A stretch of DNA of 64,000 nt from Anaerolineales bacterium UBA6055. GTDB lineage: Bacteria; Chloroflexota; Anaerolineae; Aggregatilineales; Phototrophicaceae. The DNA is taken from the NCBI GenBank assembly GCA_002428985.1, contig DIYL01000048.1, positions 62,001 to 126,000 on the forward strand. The letters run 5' to 3'. The position numbers and the translations under genes are program-made. The notes under the pieces are model-generated. The model did no database searches. It was not told the origin of the DNA and saw only the letters and a program-made list of their open reading frames with translations. This document shows, one piece after another, positions 61,478 through 64,000 of this stretch (position 1 is its first letter; each line of letters opens with the position of its first letter).

Positions 61478-62959
61478 ATGACAGATAATCCATTCGATAA
61501 TTTACCAGATGATTCTTTTGCTATTCGATTTGATCCAAATTATTTATCTCAAGAACAAGTAACTACGAACATTAAGAACGTACTTACAACAAACCGCATA
61601 ACTCATAAACTAGTACCAATTGCCTCTCCTAATAGTAGGTTTGAGGTTATTTCAGTTGATGTTGAAGGAGAAAAATCTCAAACTCTGGGTTTGCTCCAAA
61701 ACTTAGTGAAAAGTTCAGTGTTATCTTCTACAATAGATTCAGTAATTCCCCAACCTGGAAGTTCTCCGGGACCCTCAACTACAGGTGGTCCTAGCAGTCA
61801 AGTGAGTTCGCAAGCAATCGAGGCCGCTTGTGGAGAGGAGATATCATTTGAATTACCGAGAGTTGAAAAATCTAATCCTTTTTTTCACGACCAGAATAAA
61901 AAAGTTGCTAACCAGAACACTGTTAATGTGTTTGTGTTAGATGTGAGTCCATATGTTAACAATGCTCAAACTAAATTTGAATTCCAAGTTGGAGGTCTTT
62001 CGGGAATTGGTAGTGGGAAAGTACATCCCTTTGTAAGTAACTTTGTTAGAAATGGTAAGTTTGAGTTAGGTATTGTTGCTGATGCTCTCGATCAAGTTGA
62101 AGGCGAATTTGTAGAAAATCGCGAGCCAATGGCGAATCATGGTATTTTCACTGCTAGTATCATAAAGACAATTGCACCAGAAGCGAATGTCACAATTATA
62201 CCGATCATACCTGTCACTAAAGATGGGAAACTGAGTAAAATGCTTGATATTCTAGAAGGCATCCGTCGTGACAGTGAGAGTATCCTGCGTAGCTCCCAAA
62301 TACTTGTAAACATAAGTGCTTATGCAGAGAGTCCTTTCATGCTATTTTCAAAAGATTCAGATAGCTTTGATAACAATAAAAATAAAATATTTAATATGGA
62401 AATTTTTAAAGATCAGATAACTTCTATTAGAGAGTTTCTCTTATCATCTGAGAATAAGGAGATGATAGATCCAAATCGAAGAATTATTGCCGCTGCTGGA
62501 AACGATCGCGAACGGACATCAACCCAACCATGGCCTCGTTTCCCCGCATTTGTAAAAGATGTCATTAGCGTTGGTTCCATACGTAGTGATACAATGCTAA
62601 CTGATTATTCAAACCTTGCCCAGATTCCAAATGAAGCCGCAGTAGAACATAAACAGATACTGGATCAGCTAGAAATTGCCACGAAAAATGGGATTTATGC
62701 TTATGGTGGGACGGCCAATGAAGGTTTAAAAGGCTTATATGTCAACGATGACTTCTATTTCCCAAACGGAACCAAAGAATCAAATTTGTGTGGGGTAGCG
62801 AAATGGTCAGGAACTTCGTTTGCAACGGCTGTTGTAACAGGATACATGGCTTGGTTGTGTCTGCGGGGATTCAATGCAGCGGATGCCGAAAGAATGCTAA
62901 GAGAAAATCTTCCAACTACTGACGATGGTATACCTATCCTTATGGCAAAACAATCATAG
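61478..62959 (+). CDS. Intracellular subtilisin-like (S8) serine protease with N-terminal prodomain-like region
   Basis: 493 residues from ATG 61478 (AAAGGAAA upstream, 26 bases after the CHAT stop). No signal peptide. The first 90 residues have alternating strand/helix order like an inhibitor-I9 prodomain (FAIRFDPNYLSQEQVTTNIK; FEVISVDVEG). A Pro/Gly/Ser linker (about 92-113) leads to the catalytic domain: Asp155 (VFVLDVS), His221 (NHGIF), oxyanion Asn342 (AAAGND) and Ser447 (SGTSFAT). All triad parts are present, so activity is likely. The exposed linker is a natural site for processing, possibly by the CHAT peptidase next door (inference). Confidence 0.9.
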   Translation: MTDNPFDNLPDDSFAIRFDPNYLSQEQVTTNIKNVLTTNRITHKLVPIASPNSRFEVISVDVEGEKSQTLGLLQNLVKSSVLSSTIDSVIPQPGSSPGPSTTGGPSSQVSSQAIEAACGEEISFELPRVEKSNPFFHDQNKKVANQNTVNVFVLDVSPYVNNAQTKFEFQVGGLSGIGSGKVHPFVSNFVRNGKFELGIVADALDQVEGEFVENREPMANHGIFTASIIKTIAPEANVTIIPIIPVTKDGKLSKMLDILEGIRRDSESILRSSQILVNISAYAESPFMLFSKDSDSFDNNKNKIFNMEIFKDQITSIREFLLSSENKEMIDPNRRIIAAAGNDRERTSTQPWPRFPAFVKDVISVGSIRSDTMLTDYSNLAQIPNEAAVEHKQILDQLEIATKNGIYAYGGTANEGLKGLYVNDDFYFPNGTKESNLCGVAKWSGTSFATAVVTGYMAWLCLRGFNAADAERMLRENLPTTDDGIPILMAKQS

Positions 62960-63254
62960 GTGCGAGAAACTTGGTTGCGAAGGTATATTGACAACATAAA
63001 TCAAGAGACAACTTTGTAATGTCTCAACTGGCTCATCCATAAATCGTGACTAGAAAATCAACTTGGATACGGGTGTGAATTTTTTGAAAATTACTCAAAG
63101 CGATCACCTCAACCTGAGTTGCCTGTGCCATCTGAGACAATCCGTTCTTTATTATATTGGGTATGAACAAAAGAGACTCTCTATTTGATAAAGAGTCTCA
63201 AGTGTCTCAACTGCCTCAACCCATATACGGGCACTCAGCTTTCATTTTTGCGGT
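62960..63254. other. Intergenic region with direct repeats and a hairpin
   Basis: 295 bp without a supported gene. It carries two copies of a 16-bp unit, TGTCTCAACTGSCTCA (63020-63035 and 63203-63218), and a GAGACTCT / AGAGTCTC hairpin (63173-63199). Confidence 0.5.
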
Positions 63255-63291
63255 TTAGTTGTTGCCCGTCTCAGGTGTCTCAACTGGCTCA
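63020..63291. repeat. Three copies of a 16-bp direct repeat
   Basis: TGTCTCAACTGGCTCA at 63020-63035 and 63276-63291, with one mismatch (TGTCTCAACTGCCTCA) at 63203-63218. The third lies in the tail of the primase-like gene, where its complement encodes EPVET. Iteron-like or produced by duplication of the coding tail. Confidence 0.55.
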
Positions 63292-64000
63292 AGGAAGGAT
63301 TCAGTAGTCAGTCGCCAAAATCGCATGCGCCCATTACGAACCTGTTTTTGCGTGCTGAGGTTGTTAGGGCCCGGTATCAGCACGCTATCTTCTTTCAACA
63401 GCATCCCAATCGCTGTCACTGTAAAGCGCAGTGGCTGTATGTACCCTTATTGGCTTCTCTTAAAGCAATTTCGGGTAGTAGATAAATGGCATCACCGTCT
63501 TTGTAACCAATAACGGTCACACTGGATGGATACTCATGCGGATTCTTCATATCATCGTCCAGCACAATCTGCCCTCCAGCGAGTAGCTGCCCTAGAATAT
63601 CAAGAAAGACTTCGCTTGCGCGTTCCTGACGCATGGTGCGAACACTCTCAATGATGACATCTTGCCATTCTGGTAGCAGATAGTCCTCATCCATTTCCTG
63701 CACAAATTTGTATAGTAACTGATAGACAGTCACCAGCACCGACCAGTTCTGGATAACGCGCCCTGTGTTGGATCGGCTACCCAGTTTGGCGGTCAGTTGT
63801 GCTCTATACCCTTTCATATTCTGGCTGAAACGACTGGCGATTTCAGTCATCAGATCGGTCTGCCCAAGCTGTTTCGCAATCCATAATGCAAAATGCGCTG
63901 TGAAGCCCGTGAGCTTATCCCGTTGTTCCTCTGCCTGTACGAGTGCCTGTCCAGCAAGGTCACGCTTTTCCCAGGGCGGTACTTCAAGTACCAGCATACG
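63255..64000 (-). pseudogene. Primase/helicase-like gene of a mobile element, frameshifted and cut by the window edge
   Basis: The minus-strand frame from the right edge down to 63416 encodes a helical protein of at least 194 residues (EVPPWEKRDLAGQALVQAEE; DEDYLLPEWQDVIIESVRTM), in the style of the C-terminal half of DUF927/DUF3987-type replicon proteins. It then continues, after a one-base shift near 63430-63445, as QPLRFTVTAIGMLLKEDSVL, IPGPNNLSTQKQVRNG, RMRFWRLTTESFLEP, ending at TAA 63257-63255. The joined tail reads naturally, so the true gene is 746 bp or more within the window. Whether the shift is real or an assembly error is open. Confidence 0.6.

Noticed and set aside
1..64000. CRISPR array or cas genes
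   Set aside because: No regularly spaced repeats with unique spacers and no Cas motifs were seen. The repeats at 63020-63291 are too few and unevenly spaced.

Overview
The window looks like a chromosomal segment of a Gram-positive-type or atypical-envelope bacterium, most probably a Chloroflexota (Anaerolineae-like) genome. The inference rests on gene style: TIR, pseudo-PP2C, WD40, SH3b and FGE/C-lectin-fold fusions, many secreted beta-propellers, a TroABCD-type metal transporter, an orphan BMP-family binding protein and moderate base composition. No rRNA or other decisive marker is present, so the phylum call is tentative.

Layout. 0-1.1 kb: the edge of a prophage-like structural cluster on the minus strand. 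1.4-2.8 kb: a chorismate mutase/DAHP synthase fusion and two tRNA-Arg genes. 2.9-5.9 kb: a TIR-STAND-membrane-FGE receptor-like protein directly behind the tRNAs. 6-10.8 kb: a TroABCD-like Mn/Zn ABC operon read leftwards, with DtxR/TroR-type operator palindromes in its promoter region and stabilising hairpins behind the binding-protein gene. 11-18 kb: secreted proteins, deoxyribose-phosphate aldolase, a nucleoside hydrolase coupled to a ParB-like protein. 18.7-21.5 kb: a pentapeptide-repeat membrane protein and a hybrid histidine kinase interrupted by two single-base frameshifts. 21.6-32.8 kb: housekeeping and miscellaneous genes (PfkB sugar kinase, RlmB-type methyltransferase, glutaredoxin-like protein, amidase, HEAT, AIM24, patatin, sulfatase, propeller). 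33-48 kb: TIR-WD40, SDR, methyltransferase-TPR, receiver, pseudo-PP2C-propeller, GH99-SH3, pseudokinase-TIR, BMP binding protein, VWA lipoprotein and a T5orf172 nuclease-like protein.

48.3-64 kb is an AT-richer accessory island that begins at a tRNA-Lys and contains decayed replicon genes (an SSB pseudogene, a primase/helicase-type winged-helix fragment, and a frameshifted primase-like gene running off the right edge). Its cargo has three parts: (i) a TetR/SDR module with tandem operators and the remnant of a second TetR; (ii) a leftward cluster of heme peroxidase, astacin-like protease, DUF5995-like protein and a membrane protein; (iii) a divergent rightward operon of a small HTH protein, an unknown 170-aa protein, a TPR-CHAT caspase-like protein and an intracellular subtilisin-like protease with an N-terminal prodomain-like region. 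Parts (ii) and (iii) share one regulatory interval carrying two palindromes. Part (iii) is the best candidate for an undescribed protease-cascade or conflict system.

Three different TIR architectures occur within 42 kb (TIR-STAND-FGE, TIR-TM-WD40, pseudokinase-TIR), which suggests a rich signalling or self-defence repertoire. Several genes carry single-base frameshifts. Because some lie in homopolymers, assembly error has to be separated from real decay before they are called dead.
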